64,000 bases of DNA, from positions 70,755 to 134,754 of the forward strand of contig JAANYP010000383.1 in NCBI GenBank assembly GCA_020465985.1, in the 5' to 3' direction. This DNA is from Centrapalus pauciflorus (taxonomy: Eukaryota; Streptophyta; Magnoliopsida; Asterales; Asteraceae). The notes below the pieces were generated by a model. That model searched no databases. It was not told the DNA's origin and saw only the letters and a program-made list of their open reading frames with translations. Position numbers and translations under genes: made by a program. Of the stretch, positions 31,804 to 42,743 are shown in pieces. Numbering within the stretch: the stretch's first letter is position 1; each line of letters begins with the position of its first letter.

Positions 31804-34800
31804 ATGGCTTCTCAAGCTCAATCCCAACCCTCAAACTCCTCTGATTCCCATTCTTCATCAAACCACACCCTTGTATCTAAACCAGTTAGATCCACATCAG
31901 TCACCCGACCTTCACCTTCTACGCTCATTCCCGATAACCAGCTTGTTAAACCAAAATACTGCTTACCATTTCGTGATAATAACCATCGCCTTGACACCAA
32001 AGTCATTAAAGTATGCCATCCAATTATTGTAGACATTCTCAAAGGTCATCCTTTAGGACATCTTCTACAATACAAACCATCCATTCCTCAGGTTTATCTT
32101 CAAAAGTTTTTGTTCCAGCTGATGGTAACCATCATTTCAAGGTTACCATCGATCAGTTCAAAACGAAAATTACCTTAGCCAGATTGAGGCATAATCTGTT
32201 TCTGCCTCGTCGAATAGATACAGTGAAATTCCCAGAATTAGCTGACTTTGAAGACTTTGTGTCAGATGAGGAATTGGTTCATGATTTAATCTGTCTGGGA
32301 TATTCAAAGCCACTGCCAAAGAGTTTGAAGTTTCATAGATACGAGCTCAATGGTGAATGGTATACTCTTTTTGGCATCATCAACCGGTGCATGACGTCAA
32401 AGCACACGGGAATTGACAGATGTAGCATACACTGTCTCAGAATATTCCATGGCATAACGTTCAACAAACATTATGACTACGCACAGTGTATCTGGGAAGA
32501 TCTAAAGGAAGTGGTGCTAGCAAAGACAACAAACAGATCAAGGAAATTTGTCCCTCTTCAACGTTTCATTCAAATTCTTATCAAAGGCATTCTAAGGGGC
32601 AATGAAAATATTTCGAAACGATCCAGTTCTCAACGATGTCCCGATTATGTAATGATGAGCTTACACGAGGTACCGGATTCACAAAATGCCAATATCATGC
32701 CTATTCCAGAAGCGTTATTGAAATATGCTGATCAGGAGAGTGAAAATGTAAGGTTGTACCGAATAGATCACACTCCTATAGAGACCCAAGAACCGGGTTC
32801 TCTTAACCAGGGAGTTGTAGGAGAGGAGGAATTTCAGCATGGGGCTGAAGTTCAGGGAAGCCAAATAGTGACTGAGGGAGCAGAAGTTACTAGGTGAGGG
32901 AGAAGCTAGCAGCTCCGATTCTGAACGAACTTTGTCAACTATTAATGAGGGAGCTGCAGAAGGAGAGGATGATGATGATGATGATGATGAAGGACCAGAT
33001 CATAATGAGGTAGGTGCAAGGTTAGTTGATGTATTAGAAATTGCCAGGCAGAGTGTGAGGGATGTCCAAAGCCCAAAAAGCCGAGATAGAACCATAATTG
33101 CTGTTAGCTCCCAACAGGGAGCTAGCATTGAAGAAGTCAGTATCCCACTGACACTTGCACACCCCACCGGCCACTCAGTCTCCTCTCAACAGGAGACTGT
33201 TTCATTAGTTCACCGGGATGAAGCTCAACTGCTATTCGATAATCCTTTGGATTTGATGGATAATGAAACAAGTACACATCCGCCCGAGTGTACGACTTCA
33301 TTTAGTGCACATAGTCTAGAACCGATACACACTAGTTAACTTGCGTCTACTTCATGTATTGAAGTAAGTGCAGTCGAACTACGTGTCACTGCCGGAACAA
33401 CCTCAGTATCGGAAGCATTTGTTGCTCCGTCACTTGAAGTGGTTGGAAGTCCAGTCAGAGCTACATCACTGCCATCTCTGAGCACTGGCCACACAGATGT
33501 TCTTTTTACAAGTTCAACTGTCGTGTCAACTGGAAGTCTAAGTGACCCAGTAGTTACTCTTTCCCCTTTTATTACCGAAACATCTTTGACTAAAGCTTTA
33601 ATGCTGCCGTGGCAGAGTAAATAGTCATGTAACCACCCAACTATCCGAAGTTATGTCTCAAAGACAAATATCCACAAGTTTTTGAAGGGAAAGTCTGTAG
33701 CTGAAGAAACAGTGCAGCAAAAAGATCCACATGCAGCTATTGAAGAGCTACGGGATTTTGTATTTGAACAGTTTGATGAGATGCAAGAACGCATGATGGG
33801 GTTAGAAAGTACAGTTATTAGAGCCTTAGGAAATTTGTCTGAACGTGTATCAGCTATTGAACAAACGTGTAAGGCTCAAGCTTCAGCGTCAAAACAAAAA
33901 CATGACGACCATGATGATGACTCCGATGATGCTCCTCATGAGGGGGAGAAGAGGAGGAGGCTTGATGAGCCAACAACTGGGTTATTGATGATCACGTATC
34001 CAAAGAAAGAGGCTGAAGCTCAAGAGAAAGGAGAAGCCGGAAGCTCAAAGGAACCTGCTGATGTTCAAAGTGAGCTGGGATGGATTCTTCATGAAGAATT
34101 TCCAGTTCCTTTAAGCATTCAGTCTGAACTTTACAATTTTGAGGAGTATAATGATTCGGATGATGATGTTCAAGAGGTTCAAGAGCAGACATTGTTGATT
34201 CAAGGAAAAGAGAGTGAAGTAGAAAAAGAAGTTGACATTGAATTATCAGATGATGATGACATGTTTGTCTTAACCGATATATCAATTCAAGCTGAAAGAA
34301 TTGAAGAAGAGGAAGAATTGGTTCAGGAAATTTTGAAAGATTCTATACCAACACTGACGTTTGAAAAGCCTGAGGTTATGGTTCATGTCAAAGAAGAGAT
34401 TGAAGAATTTCTTGTTGAGAATGTTGTTCCACAAGAGGTTGTTGAGTTGAATGAAGTTGAAGTGATGGAAAGATTTTTTAATGAATATATTCTGGCTGAC
34501 GAATCACAAAAGAAACACAGACTAAGATTTGAAGCTCAACAAGTGGTTCAAAGGGAAATCAGAGATATGCTTACTTTGCTCAACAAAGATGAAATCAGTA
34601 AGAAGAAAGTTAAAGCTTTAGACTTATCTGCGAAACAATCAGCTGAGTATATTAAGAAAAGGAATAAACTGCCATATCTTGAAGATTACTTGGAGAAAAG
34701 AATATTCTGCAAGAAACAAGCTCCCTGTACGTTTCTGAAACTGTTCAGAGTTCTGGAGCCGAATATGCCGAACCTTGTGAATTATGCAAGTTTCTTGAGG

Positions 34801-35431
34801 AATAAAACTCAGCCTGTGGATAAAGTAAAAAGTAAATTTAGGATAGTTGATTTAATCAATATTGAAAAAGATTGTTTTGTTCAGATTTTCTATCCTACTT
34901 TTACTATTTCAAGAGCTGATGGAAATACCTATTCTTTCACTGAAGCTGACATGTTCAATATGCATCTGGTTGATATTGAAGACTTATTTGATGAGCTGTG
35001 TCGCAATAATAGGAATGAATACTGTAGATTTGCACTTAAGACAATTTTTCACTTCATGCATACCAAATTGGTATTAATGTCTGTGCAAGATCTACAGATT
35101 GGAGTCGAGAGAGGTATGAGGAAAATAAATATTACAGCTCCGAATCGAGTAATCAAGTTTGCAGGAGATCTAAAGGAATATCAAGTCATAATGGTTAAGC
35201 ATTTTGCGGTTATGTATAAAGACAAAGATAAAGCTAAGAGCAATGCGGAGTGTTGAACTTAATAAGTTTTGTGATGGGACTCTACAGAAGGTGATGAATG
35301 GGTTGAAAGGAAAATTGGCGTCTGATAAGAAGAGGAAGACAAAGAAGGGACCTTTGACTGCTAATGACAGAAAACTGATGGTTGAGTTCATTTCCATATC
35401 AACTGGAGACTGTGTGACAGAAAGAGTATAA
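31804..35431 (+). pseudogene. Element A third-frame (envelope-like) gene, broken
   Basis: ATG at 31804 (MASQAQSQPS), seven bases after an acceptor-like AG. The N-terminal domain (PQVYLQKF near 32085; WYTLFGIINRCMTSKHTG near 32358-32410; LQRFIQILIKGIL near 32555) matches element E. Frame changes lie near 32100, 32890 and 35230, with stops at 33337 and 33622. Acidic/serine regions, an Asp run near 32955-32990 and a coiled coil near 33730-33870 follow, then a C-terminal domain (about 34830-35250) with ADGNTYSFTEADM, comparable to element E. A second piece 35204-35431 ends the frame. No membrane segment or signal peptide seen. Confidence 0.85.
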
Positions 35432-35474
35432 GGAGGTTTGAGATGAAGCTGGGGCTGACAAATTGAAGACTTGG

Positions 35475-35527
35475 TTTATTTCATCAAAGGGGGAGAACAT
35501 TGGAACTTATTTTGTTGATGAAATAAA
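35475..35527 (+). other. Element A polypurine tract held in a 13-bp stem-loop at the 3' LTR junction
   Basis: TTTATTTCATCAA (35475-35487) pairs perfectly with TTGATGAAATAAA (35515-35527). The loop contains AGGGGGAG, a few bases and the LTR start TGGAAC at 35501. The stem sequence is unrelated to those of B/C and E. Confidence 0.88.
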
Positions 35528-35789
35528 TAAGTCTAGGGTATAAATGTAAATAGGACAAAGTTGTATTTAGCATATAAATAGTAATTTTGACTTTGTGAAA
35601 GATAGAGATCTGGCATTTTGTATCACTTTTTGCACGGAAAGCTTGGAAAGCATTTAGGGCTACAGTGACATATTCTCTCATTTTTCATCTCTGTAATCGT
35701 GTGTTCTTAATCAAATCATTCGGTTAGTCTTTCTAATCTTGTTCTTAATTGTTTACTAGTGATTGTTGATTGATATTTTAGGAATTACA
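35501..35789 (+). repeat. Element A 3' LTR
   Basis: 289 bp from TGGAACTT to AATTACA, preceded by the polypurine tract. Its last 205 bases align with the 5' LTR. It is short, and lacks the 5' LTR segment 1-211. Confidence 0.85.
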
Positions 35790-36639
35790 GTTTTAAATCA
35801 AATTTAATTTTTTTGAGCAAATCAAATCGGATTTTATTAATAATATCATTAATTCATTTTTTTAATTACATAAAATATGATGGTTTAAATCATATTTCAA
35901 CATATTTGATATTTTATAATATTTTTGCATGTATAGTTTGTAATAATTTATGTTAAAAATTCTTTAAGATATTGTTAATATCGTGTTAAGTTCTATATAT
36001 TTCGATATAAAATGTGTGTGTGTATGTATATATTTAATGCAACCCATGTAGTGGTACATGTATATATAATCTAGTATTTAAATGAACTAGTAAAACAAAA
36101 TAAAAATTAAATGAATAAAGCTCGTAAGAATATAAACTATTAATTAGAAGCTTCAGTAGTTTATATGAGATTAAAAATAAATTGTTGTTTAATCATATAA
36201 ATCTAACCTAAAAATAAACGGGCAGGATGGTAACAATGACTCGTAGCAAAAAAGCAAGCTAGAATATAATTTTTTCTAAAAATAAAATTCTACAAAATAA
36301 TGTATTAAACAAATTATTTTTGGAAAAAAAAAATGTTAAATATTTGTCTTTTGGTCATCAGCCTGTTCGACCCAATTGTTTGAGTGGTTAAAAACTTTGA
36401 ATCAAAATTAAAAATTGAGTGGTTAAAACTTTCAATAAATATTTAAACAAATTAGTGACACAAAAGAAAAATTAAGTGGTTAAAGCTATTAAGAAATATA
36501 AACTATTAAATGTAAACTTAAATGGTTTATATGAGATTAAAAATAAGTTGTTGTTTAATCATACAAATAAACAATTTATTTTTTTATAATCTTATCATTT
36601 TGATCCCTAAATATTTATCATTTTACTTTTGATATTATA
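35790..36639. other. AT-rich intergenic stretch with a Helitron-like 3' end
   Basis: No coding region. A TG/TA microsatellite lies near 36012-36032. A hairpin CATGTA-GTGG-TACATG (36045-36060) sits 10 bases before CTAG (36071-36074) followed by T, which is the 3' terminus pattern of a Helitron on the + strand. Its 5' end was not found; it may lie left of element A. Related AT-rich repeats follow to 36630 (two similar copies of a segment near 36140-36190 and 36490-36550). Confidence 0.55.
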
Positions 36640-37172
36640 CTAGTTTATAACCCACGTATTACGTGGATATTTTTAATTAAATTTATTTATATAAAATTTA
36701 TATGAGTAAAAATAAAAACATACAAAAATAATAATTGTGTTTATTTTTTATTATTTACAGATTAAAAAATAGAGTATATTTATCTTTTTTAAAATTATTA
36801 AATTGTATTAATCTTTTATTTTTTGTAAGTTGTGATTATCTTTTTGGTGAATGTAAAGGTGACACGTGACATTTGATGTTTTCCTTTATTATAAATAATA
36901 ATAATAATTTCCACAACTAATTCAAATTTTTACATTTGGATCTAATTATGATTATTATGGATAATAATGATAGATATTTATTTTAGGTAAACATTAATTT
37001 TAAATGTTACAAAATCTAATTTATTACTAATTAATTAATGAAAAAAATAAAGTCAAAATTTAATGCAATTAAGTTAAGATGTTAAATTTGGAAAAAGAGG
37101 TGGAAAAATAAAATTTTCTTATATTGTAGAAGTGACATATGACATGAATTGTTTTGTTTTATTATAATATAT
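36640..37172 (-). mobile_element. Short nonautonomous Helitron-like element, minus strand
   Basis: The 3' end on the minus strand is at 36640: on the + strand A|CTAG, then 8 bases, then the hairpin CCACGTATTACGTGG (36652-36666). The 5' end is near 37172, where ATTATAATATATAG resembles the reverse complement of the TCTATACTATATAA 5' end found at 52356. About 530 bp, noncoding, AT-rich. The right boundary is uncertain by a few bases. Confidence 0.55.
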
Positions 37173-37484
37173 AGGTTAATCAACCAATGTATTACATGTG
37201 TTAATTTAGAAAATACATATTTTGTTTATATTTTAATAAATTATTATAAAATTTATATATAATTAAAATAAAATAAAATTGAAAGCTAGTCAAATTAAAG
37301 ATAAAAAAATACTTAGTTGTTTGATATTAAATAAAAAAAATATTATTATATTGTATTATTACAAATAGATAATATGTGTTTGCAAAAAATGTTTCTTTTA
37401 ATTTTTATTAACTTCAAATACGAAATATCAATGTAAGAAACAAAAAACTTCAATTATGTGAATGTGTATATATTTTGAAAAGAA

Positions 37485-37828
37485 TGTTAGACATTTTATT
37501 TCGATCATAGAAAGTTGTTTTGTGATAATTATTTTGTTGTTGTTTAGTCTTGTATTTATTTCCTTTGTATTTTATGTCTATGTAAAAGTCAAGGGGCCAA
37601 AGGTGTCAATGTGTGATACCTAATTAAAGGAGCCTAGAAATAGGCTCCTAGGGTTTGTAATGAAATACACAGTTGAATCAATTGAATTTACTGCAGCCGC
37701 CACTTGCTTTATTCTCGCAATATTCTTCTTGTTCTTTCATCATTGCACAATTATTGAGTTGACATTCTTCTTGTGAGTGATAAAGAATCATTAAAGGTGC
37801 TGATAGTTTACGGGAATACAGATTTACA
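37485..37828 (+). repeat. Element E 5' LTR
   Basis: 344 bp, TGTTAGAC to GATTTACA. A 9-bp hairpin AGGAGCCTA/TAGGCTCCT capped by GAAA lies at 37628-37649. In the 3' LTR one stem C is T, which keeps pairing as G-U. CAAT/TATA-like AT-rich sequence surrounds it but I do not assign a promoter. Confidence 0.95.
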
Positions 37829-37830
37829 AT

Positions 37831-37843
37831 TGGTATCAGAGCC
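37831..37843 (+). other. Element E primer binding site
   Basis: TGGTATCAGAGCC, two bases after the LTR end. Complementary to initiator methionine tRNA. Confidence 0.95.
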
Positions 37844-38269
37844 CAAAAGGTGGATTTCAACTGAGATTTACGGATTCTACAGGGTTTTTAAGGTGTTCTT
37901 CGTGTTCTTCATCATTCCATCCGGTTAGATCTTTTTATTCTCTGTTTTTTTGCGTTTCTTGTGTTATTATAGTCTTATAATCACCACAATATCATCCTCT
38001 ACTGATTTCAAGCTCATTCAGTTCCATATTTCCATTAAAATCATCAAGAATCGGATATTTCATCAAGTTTTACAAATATGGGTTTTTAGTGGGTTTTAGC
38101 TTGTTCTTTGCTGCTTTTTAAGTGTTTTGGTTTATTTTAAATCACCAAAAGTGTTTAAAATAGTTTATCAATCATTTAGAAATGTTTTTTAGGCTTTAAA
38201 ACTGATAAAATCGAATTCTGCTCAGTTCTGCCTTAGAAAACTGATAAAACCTGCTGTATTTCGGACCCA

Positions 38270-38940
38270 TTACTGTAGCAATTCGGACCTCTTAGGATCC
38301 TAATTCGGACCTAATACCATCCTAGTTCGGACCTTACTTCGGCCTAATTCGGACAAACTTTAGGTGAATTTCGGACCTCCATCAGCCTATTTTGGACCCC
38401 ACTTAGGTCCCATCCGAACTTCGGACCATCCGAAGTTCAGATCAGGCATTTCCATATTTTTCCATTTTGAACTTGTGCTTTAATTTGAAAATTCACTTCG
38501 GACCAACTCCATTTCGGACCAACCGAACTCGGATCATCCGAATTCGGCCCCTACCTGGACACTTTCCTAAAACCTTGTCCACTGTTCACCCGAATTCGGC
38601 CCATCCGAATTCGGTTCCCACACTTCATCCGAAATACCATCCGAATTGCTGTCCATCCGAAGTAGGTTCTCATCCGAATTACATCATCCATCCGAATTCA
38701 CTTTTCATCCGAATTAGGCTTTACCATCCGAAACACTGTTCATCCGAAATCACTTCATCCGAACTACCATTGCATCCGAAATAGAACTTCATCCGAATTA
38801 GGTCCACATCCGAATTCGTACTTCATCCGAACCATAGACCCATCCGAATTACTGTTCACCCGAACCCATTCCATCCGAAATACCCCTTCCATCCGAAATC
38901 AGTACTATTCGTCCTAAGTCCAGCCCATCCGTGTCCAGTT
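38270..38940 (+). repeat. Element E leader array of ATCCGAATTCGG motifs
   Basis: More than 35 variants of CATCCGAATTCGGACC, starting as TTCGGACC and changing to CATCCGAA(A/T) toward gag. The core CCGAATTCGG is a palindrome. Bases 37844-38269 before it are plain AT-rich leader. One apparent reading frame across the array (38467-38784) is a by-product of the repeat. The motif recurs at 47297-47790. Confidence 0.87.
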
Positions 38941-38982
38941 TCCACCTTTAAGATCTTCACTTTTTACTCAGCACCCATCATA

Positions 38983-41900
38983 ATGTCTCGCGAAGCTCTC
39001 GTACTCGGATCTGAGAACAGACCACCTGTTCTCTATCCAGATGAGTATGAACAATGGAAATCCCGGTTCCTTAAATTCGTTGGAATGCAACCGCTTGGGA
39101 ATTTGATGCTTCAGTCCATCTCCGAAGGTCCCGTAATCTACTATCGGGAGATAGCAGCCCGACCTGAGGCTGACCCCCCTGTCTTAGCCTCAAAAGTTGA
39201 ACGAGAACCGGCCAATGACGCCGAAAGAGACAGACAGCATGCCGATAAGAGGGCAGAATACTTAATCTATCAGGCCCTCCCCACTGATATTCTGGTTGGT
39301 GTAGACAGCAAAATGTCTTCCAAAGAAATGTGGGACGAGTTGGAAGTCCAGATGCTGGGGGCAGATCTCGATGATCGTGCCAAGATTGAGGAGGCAAAGG
39401 CTAAGTTTACAGAATTCCACGCAAAAGACGGGGAATCTCTGCAAGCCACGTTTACAAGGTTTTGTGCGGTCCTGAATGAGTTGAACAACCTGCACATAAA
39501 AAAGGACAGGGATGACATCAACATCCAGTTCTTTGCCGCCTTAGCCCCCGAGTGGCAGCTTGCTTGTCGGGCCACGAAACGAGTCCTGAACATTCCTGAG
39601 GTATCAATCAATGTCGTCTTTAAGGAGCTCAAGAAGTATCAAGGGGATGTAGATCAACAAAAGCTGATGGCAAATCAATTGGCCTCTCTACTGCTATCAG
39701 CCAACACCGGATTGAAACCCAATGATTCACTCGCCTTGATCACCAACACGCATATTCCGACACCATCTTTTGCTCCAGGTTCTTCATCGTCGCAGTACAG
39801 GTATGCTTCTCCTCCGCGTGAGGTATTTGATGAGGAAGAAGCTTCTATACAGGAACAGATAGCCTTGCGGACCAACCGTCTCCAACAGCGACAGTTCTCC
39901 AACAAGACTAACAATCAACTCCGTTATGACACCGGTCCACGGAGGTACTCAGATGACTGAAGGGATGAACGACGCGATGATTATCGCAGGGTTGAATACC
40001 GTAGGGATGATCGGGATGACCGCAGGTATGACGATAGACACGACTATCGAGATGATCGCCGTTATGAAAGGCGAGACGATAGGCGCGATGATCGAAGGGA
40101 CAATGACAGGCGGGACGATCGACGGGATGATCGTAGGGATGACCGCCGTGATGAGCGAAGAGAGCCCGAAAGAAGGGACAGAAGGCGAGATGACAGCCGA
40201 GAGCATCGCCGCGCCGATAAGAGGCCGGCGGAGAGAAGAGATGAATGGCCGAGAGCAGACGAGCCGAAAGCCGCAGATGAACGTCTCTGTTACAAGTGTG
40301 GTAAACTGGGCCACTTTGCTCGGGAGTGTAAGAACAATTTTGACAGAGACGTCGCATATTACGAGAGAAAGCTCGAGGCCGCCAAGAAAAGAACGGATGC
40401 GTTAGTCCTCGTTGCCCAGGAAGACTACTGGGATGCTGAAGATTCCGACGAGGAGGATGACAAGGGCAAGAACTGTTACATGGTTGGTCGTATTGGGTTG
40501 GAGAACTGTGCTGTTTCCACTGCTGAAAATTCAGATCATGCTGCTGAGGGGGAGACATTGAAAAATCCACCAGCATGTCTGATGACCACAACCAACGATC
40601 CCGAATGCTCGACATCCGGTTCTGAGTCAAATGAGGTATATTCCTGTTACATTCCTGCACATGTAAATAATTTATTTGTAGATAATGAATGTACACTGCA
40701 CGCACATATTCTTGATCTACAAGCTAGATTAAATGCTGAAACTGCAAAGTGTGTACAGGCTGAACATTAAGCTCAAACTCTAAAAGAATCATCTGAATTA
40801 TATCATTCAAAGTGGTTAACTAATCATAATGTTATAAAACAGATGTTAATAGAAAAAGTAGATGTTCAGGATAGGAATATATATCTTGAATCTTGTATGG
40901 ACACGCTATCAAAAGAAAAACTCTCTTTAAAAGAAGAAATTTCTGTACTTACAAAACAATTAGATGCGGTAAATATGGAAAATATAGACAGTTTAGAAAA
41001 ATACAAAATGATTGAAGAAGAAAGGATAAGTTTGTACTCAAGAATAAAGACCCTTGACGATGCATTTTTAAAAAGGGGTCAAACAGAACAAACTATCCAC
41101 TTAAATCAGCCCAAAGAAACTAGGTTTTACCATTCTAAACAAGGAATTGGTTTTAAAAATCCTAAATATTTGGAAAAAGCACAAAATGTTTTACCTTTAT
41201 TTTATGACATGAATTATATGGGAGCCGGTCTTAAATCTTTTTTTTTTTGAGTCATCAAAAGAAGTTTTAAACCAAGAAAATGAGAAACGTGTCGCTCGTA
41301 AAGATAAAGAAATTTCTTTTCAATATGAAGAACTTAACGAGAGTTATTCTTCTAGAGTACCCACTTTAGAGGAAGACTTCTTGTCAACTTATTCAGAAGC
41401 TGAATTGAAAACAGAAACCGTAAAATCAACTCCTCAACTTTATATTCCTGCAAAAGTTCTTAAACAACAAATCACTGTTTTAGAAAAGGAATTGAAGTCG
41501 TCTCAAAGGAAAGCACTTGATCTTCAAGATGCTCTTCTTAAGAGCGAAGAAGAATTGGTAAATCAATCTTTTCAACAATCTGTGGAAGTTACTGTCTACA
41601 GAGAAAATTTTGAAATGGTTTCACAAAAATTGAAAGATCTTTCAAAAGAATAAACAGTTTCTCATTCCACAAAAATTCCATGTGTGTCATCAAATAAAGG
41701 TAAGGCCAAAGCTGAAACTTGTTCTGTCATTTACAAAGGTGAGTGTTCAAAACCTTTCAAAAATGAGGTTCCTAAAAAGACTCAGATCAAATCCAAGTGT
41801 TTTAAGAAACCCACTCACCACCAAAAAGAAAATTCTGTCAAGTCTAAATCTTCCATGCTTACTGACTCTAATCGTTTTGTTCCTACAGATCATATAAGAA

Positions 41901-42473
41901 GAGTCCCAAAAACCACCATGCTAGATTTTACGAGTTTTTTTTGTGAAGAAGGCTTTAATGCCAAATGAATTTGTTACTAGAGATAGGATGTCTGTAATCT
42001 CTAAAGACAATTTATGTAACAATGTGTGTGACAATGCTTGTAATGATGTACCGAATTCTGTTTTTCATTTAAAGTACTCTTTCAGTGATTTATTTAATCT
42101 ATGTCCAACTCGATATAGACGACAGGTTCCTGAAATGAATGCTTTCGTGCCATATCCTGTTAAACGACTTCGGAAAAAGAAAACAAAAAATGTTGCATCA
42201 TCGGCCTCAAATAAAATTGAGATTTGTCCGTTGCCAAGACCCAAAACCAAAGCAACGGTCAAAAAGGTCTCAAAAAGACAAAAACCAAAGGCAATTTCAG
42301 CGCCTAAGGTTCCAAAGCCCAATAAATCCAATCTTCAATGGATTCCAAAGGGTTGTGCATCCGGACCACACACAAATGCTAAATGGGTTCCTAAAACTGT
42401 ACACGTGCCATATAAATCTGGAAATCCAAACAAAAAGGGACCCATATTGAGGTGGGTTCCCAAGGTTGTGTGA
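38983..42473 (+). pseudogene. gag: Element E gag with Arg-Asp repeat domain and one CCHC knuckle, broken
   Basis: ATG at 38983 (MSREALVLGSENRPP). The copia-type gag domain spans roughly residues 1-240. TGA at 39958-39960 replaces a likely CGA inside an Arg-Asp repeat (39961-40260). The CCHC knuckle CYKCGKLGHFAREC is at 40288-40329. Then come acidic, cysteine-rich and coiled-coil regions. TAA at 40768-40770 breaks the frame, a T10 run near 41240 shifts it, TAA at 41651 breaks it again, and a T8 run near 41938 shifts it back. The C-terminal part is very basic (KKVSKRQKPK) and ends in KWVP/RWVPK repeats, at 42464 reaching a possible splice donor. Intended length is about 1,160 codons. Confidence 0.88.
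39961..40260 (+). other. Arg-Asp (RD/RRDD) repeat region of element E gag
   Basis: About 100 codons made of RRDDRRD-type repeats with some E and Y, directly before the CCHC knuckle, in frame with gag. Codon use varies (CGA, CGG, CGC, CGT, AGG for Arg; GAT, GAC for Asp), so the protein pattern is kept while the DNA repeat is imperfect. Such mixed-charge repeats in host RNA-processing proteins bind RNA or form condensates; that role here is inference. Confidence 0.85.
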
Positions 42474-42743
42474 TCTTTATGCAGATGGTTCTTGGTTACT
42501 TCTGATCAAGACCCGTTCTTCAAAGAAATGGCTTCTAGTTACCATAGACTAGGACCCGTTCTTTTGCTTGTCGGTTGTGCTTAAACCGACACGTTTGGCT
42601 TCTGTGCACACAGCCCAGGACCCGGTCTTAACTCATCATGTTTTCTGAACATCTCGGTTCAGAACACGGTTTGATTGTGAATTAAAAACGGATGTGTTTG
42701 AATGCATATAGTTTTTCATTATATGAATTTATGTGTTTTTCAG
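42465..42743 (+). other. Probable gag-pol intron of element E (279 nt)
   Basis: The donor side reads CCCAAG|GTTGTG, the acceptor side TGTGTTTTTCAG|GCTAAG. Joining them gives WVPK-AKS-IWYLDSG without a frame change. If kept, translation ends at TGA 42471-42473, two codons inside. The interval has no coding pattern and contains repeated 'AGGACCCG' phrases (42505, 42551, 42618). Removal would create Gag-Pol; retention gives Gag alone. Inferred from sequence only. Confidence 0.7.

Larger units (their letters stand above)
1..35789 (+). mobile_element. Element A: Sirevirus-like Ty1/copia retrotransposon, outermost shell, left end cut by window
   Basis: The order seen is 5' LTR, PBS at 420, leader, gag from 1595, pol 26068-29744, tandem polypurine tracts, envelope-like frame from 31804, polypurine tract and 3' LTR ending at 35789. 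Removing element B (4106-25346) leaves about 14.5 kb, long for a copia element but normal for the SIRE/Maximus group. All three coding regions carry stops and frameshifts. The parts of the two LTRs that align (212-417 and 35585-35789) differ at about nine positions, so this is an old copy. The gag start (MSKDALAMGSE) and pre-env motifs place it nearest to element E. The left target-site duplication lies outside the window. Confidence 0.88.

Noticed and set aside
38467..38784. Open frame with HPN/SEL repeats in the E leader
   Set aside because: It is the CCGAATTCGG array read as codons; no start context and no relative.
39926..40405. A 159-codon open frame rich in Met, Gly, Thr and Ile, and one opposite it (39908-40705)
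   Set aside because: Both are other-frame readings of the Arg-Asp repeat of gag E. The zinc knuckle and charge pattern sit in the gag frame.
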